A program made the position numbers and the translations under genes. Below are positions 5,367 through 7,250 of a DNA stretch of 7,250 nucleotides, piece after piece (within the stretch, counting starts at the first letter, position 1; each line of letters opens with the position of its first letter). The notes under the pieces were generated by a model. It saw only the letters and a program-made list of their open reading frames with translations. It ran no database searches and was not told where the DNA came from. The stretch is from CAZLBV01 sp964557845 (lineage in GTDB: Bacteria; Acidobacteriota; Aminicenantia; Aminicenantales; Aminicenantaceae), in contig CAZLBV010000145.1 of the NCBI GenBank assembly GCA_964557845.1, forward strand, positions 1 to 7,250, written 5' to 3'.

Positions 5367-7250
5367 ATGGGCATTTCGCCAGTTCCACATTTAATCAAAG
5401 AAATAATCCAGGTTAGATCGGAGTATACCAGCGCCCGTTTGATATATAACAACCTAAAACACCGGAAAGAAGGATCTCGATACAACCGACATGACGGGTA
5501 TCTAGCTCCTCAGGTCGATTATAGAACCGACAACGGAGACCTCAAAACCTTATGTGTTAGAGATTATGACGTGCGTTCTCTCGATAGGGTTTCTTCAAAT
5601 AAAGCCATCGAACATCTAACATTAATTCATCTGGCCCGACAGGGTGATAAGCCTGCATGCGATGAACTGATAAAAAGAAGGGATAAACTTAATGCCCAGA
5701 TCGCAGCGCGCTTCGCATCCAGGAATCTGTTGGAGAACGACTATGTCATTCCTTATACCACAGATAGGCCTTTGTCGGTTGAACAGACAAGTAACAAGGG
5801 AGGAATGCTGCTGGACCTTTTCCGCCGCGGATTTGCTACTCCAGATTTCAGTCTTTTATCGGCCGGCGTTTACAAATTAAACTCAAAAGAAAAAAAACAG
5901 TGTGCATTGGACGCTATTCAGAATCTTGAAACCTTGAGCGGAAGAATATTGGGTGATCCTCACAATCCACTTTTGATCGCTATGCGTACGGCCATGCCTT
6001 CCTATATTCCTGGTTACATGCCGACCTATCTTAATGTGGGACTGAGTCCTGAAATGCTGGCTGGCCTACCCAAGAGATATGGGGATGAAGCCACAGCCAG
6101 GATCCGTTTAAATAACCGGAAGACTATCCTGGAAGCACTCGACCCGGCGGCTTTTAAATTCATCGAAAAAGAAATCCATCCGGGATTGAGTGCCAGTGAG
6201 AATCACGATCTGTCTGAGAGAATCGAGAATATTATCAGCCGGTATGATTCAGAACTTATTACGTCTCCTCAACACCAAATTCATTTTTTTATTTCTAAGG
6301 CTTATCAATATTATGCTGACCATCTCGATGCGCTTCGCAACTTTATGGGGAAAGATACTCATTTTCCCTCTATTATATTACAGAGGATGGTTTGCAGTGT
6401 CATTGATAAACATTCCTATGCTGGGGTACTTTACAGCCGTCATCCTCGAAAGGGACAGGGAGTCTACTTGCAGTATGCCAGGACTATATACGGTGAAGAT
6501 CTTATGACAGGTCGTCTTCGCCCAGAAGAAGCATATTTTGATGATCCCCAGGAAGCCCGCAAAGATTTTCCGGCGATCTATCATTTCTGGGAAAGACTCT
6601 TCCAGCTTGAAAAGATCTATGCCTCACCGGTTATGGTGGAGTTCACCGGAGTTCACGGTACTTTTACTATTCTGCAGGTCAATCAGGCTGAGTTGACAGG
6701 TTCAGGCATGTTGACAGCCGTAATGGATCTTCATCACGACAATAAGATCCCGGTTTCCCGCGTTAAGGAATTGATCAAACCTTATCATGTCCGCCAGATC
6801 GAATCCGATGCTATCGATCCCAAATCCTTACTCAAATTAACTCCCTTTTGTCGTGGGCTTTCACTGCTTCCCCGGACTGCTGTAAGCGGCAGAATTTTTT
6901 TCTCTACATCCCGGGCAAAACAAGCCCGGCAAAAGAATAAGATTGACAAAATTATATTGGTAAAAAAACGCTTTTCTCCTACCGATGCCATTGAAATGAA
7001 AACCATAGATGGCATCTGCAGTATGAGTCCCGCAGCTATTCATGTGGTCACCAATGCCCAGAATTTGGGCATACCAGCTCTTCTTAACCTAGAGGAAGAT
7101 AAGGTTTATATCGATGAAGATAAAGGCATCATGCATAATGAAGCAGGAAATATCATTAAAGAAGGAGAATGGGCAACCCTTTCCAGCCGTAATAAAACCC
7201 TTTTTATTGGCAGAGCGGCTTTTGCCCCTGCCCGGCTGCTCAGATATATG
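5367..7250 (+). CDS. Divergent pyruvate,phosphate dikinase-like protein (3' end beyond the window)
   Basis: 628 codons without a stop, running off the window. Pyruvate,phosphate dikinase converts ATP, phosphate and pyruvate to PEP, AMP and PPi through a swivelling phosphohistidine domain. Seen in order: an N-terminal extension of about 120 residues unlike PPDK; ATP-binding region from NKGG (143-146); PLLIAMRTAMPS (201-212), matching PPDK PLLVSVRSGA with Arg207; then IPGYMPTYLNVGLSP, close to PPDK MPGMMDTVLNLGLN; GVLYSRHP (353-360, Arg358); YGEDLMTG (GED at 376-378); VEFT (Glu425). The phosphohistidine domain (about 495-600) keeps His559 in AIHVVTNAQNLGIP. The PEP/pyruvate barrel would follow outside. 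Oddities: the canonical GGMTSH loop reads PAAIH, and the conserved LQTR.GKRT reads LQVNQAELT. Start: an in-frame TAG directly precedes the ATG; GGAGG (5350-5354) lies 12 nt upstream, slightly far. It may be a non-canonical dikinase or a related phosphotransferase with another substrate. Confidence 0.88.
   Translation, partial: MGISPVPHLIKEIIQVRSEYTSARLIYNNLKHRKEGSRYNRHDGYLAPQVDYRTDNGDLKTLCVRDYDVRSLDRVSSNKAIEHLTLIHLARQGDKPACDELIKRRDKLNAQIAARFASRNLLENDYVIPYTTDRPLSVEQTSNKGGMLLDLFRRGFATPDFSLLSAGVYKLNSKEKKQCALDAIQNLETLSGRILGDPHNPLLIAMRTAMPSYIPGYMPTYLNVGLSPEMLAGLPKRYGDEATARIRLNNRKTILEALDPAAFKFIEKEIHPGLSASENHDLSERIENIISRYDSELITSPQHQIHFFISKAYQYYADHLDALRNFMGKDTHFPSIILQRMVCSVIDKHSYAGVLYSRHPRKGQGVYLQYARTIYGEDLMTGRLRPEEAYFDDPQEARKDFPAIYHFWERLFQLEKIYASPVMVEFTGVHGTFTILQVNQAELTGSGMLTAVMDLHHDNKIPVSRVKELIKPYHVRQIESDAIDPKSLLKLTPFCRGLSLLPRTAVSGRIFFSTSRAKQARQKNKIDKIILVKKRFSPTDAIEMKTIDGICSMSPAAIHVVTNAQNLGIPALLNLEEDKVYIDEDKGIMHNEAGNIIKEGEWATLSSRNKTLFIGRAAFAPARLLRYM

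Noticed and set aside
5692..6507. Rightward frames at 5692-5880 and 6190-6507
   Set aside because: They overlap the dikinase-like gene in another frame; the long frame from 5367 carries the family motifs.

Overview
This window reads as a chromosomal segment of a low-to-moderate GC anaerobe. A clostridial (Firmicutes) host is my inference: Shine-Dalgarno sites are strong, intergenic DNA is AT-rich, and an isobutyryl-CoA mutase is paired with a TetR regulator, as seen in fatty-acid-oxidising anaerobes. No rRNA, tRNA, CRISPR array or transposase gene is visible.

Layout: (1) Positions 1-464 hold no gene. They carry a tandem pair of one structured repeat: a half copy at 56-168 and a complete copy at 189-464 that ends on the last base of the icmF stop codon. 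(2) Positions 464-4452 are a leftward two-gene operon. A TetR-family regulator comes first, followed 8 bp later by icmF, the fused coenzyme-B12-dependent isobutyryl-CoA mutase with its built-in G-protein chaperone. One promoter lies upstream of the regulator, and its -10 box overlaps a near-perfect palindrome, so acyl-CoA-responsive autorepression is likely. (3) Positions 4457-5366 hold no convincing gene. They contain the tetR promoter and operator, a third complete copy of the structured repeat (4698-4956), an unrelated compact structured RNA candidate (5075-5226), a leftward terminator (5251-5276) and a good rightward promoter (5278-5306). (4) Positions 5367-7250 are a rightward, window-truncated gene for a divergent pyruvate,phosphate dikinase-like protein.

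The most unusual content is non-coding. Copies 2 and 3 of the repeat share the same multi-branched fold although much of their sequence differs. They have a 14-16 bp closing stem, an 8-bp stem enclosing 81-83 nt, a second arm of about 118 nt whose stem shows two compensatory base-pair swaps, and a short CCC/GGG hairpin between the arms. G-U pairs exist mainly when the + strand is read, so the fold appears to belong to a + strand RNA, antisense to the tetR-icmF operon that the copies flank. I do not recognise it as a known class. The second RNA candidate at 5075-5226 has a 20-position closing stem, two internal arms and a possible pseudoknot. Its size and apparent host would fit the raiA class, but I cannot confirm that by eye.
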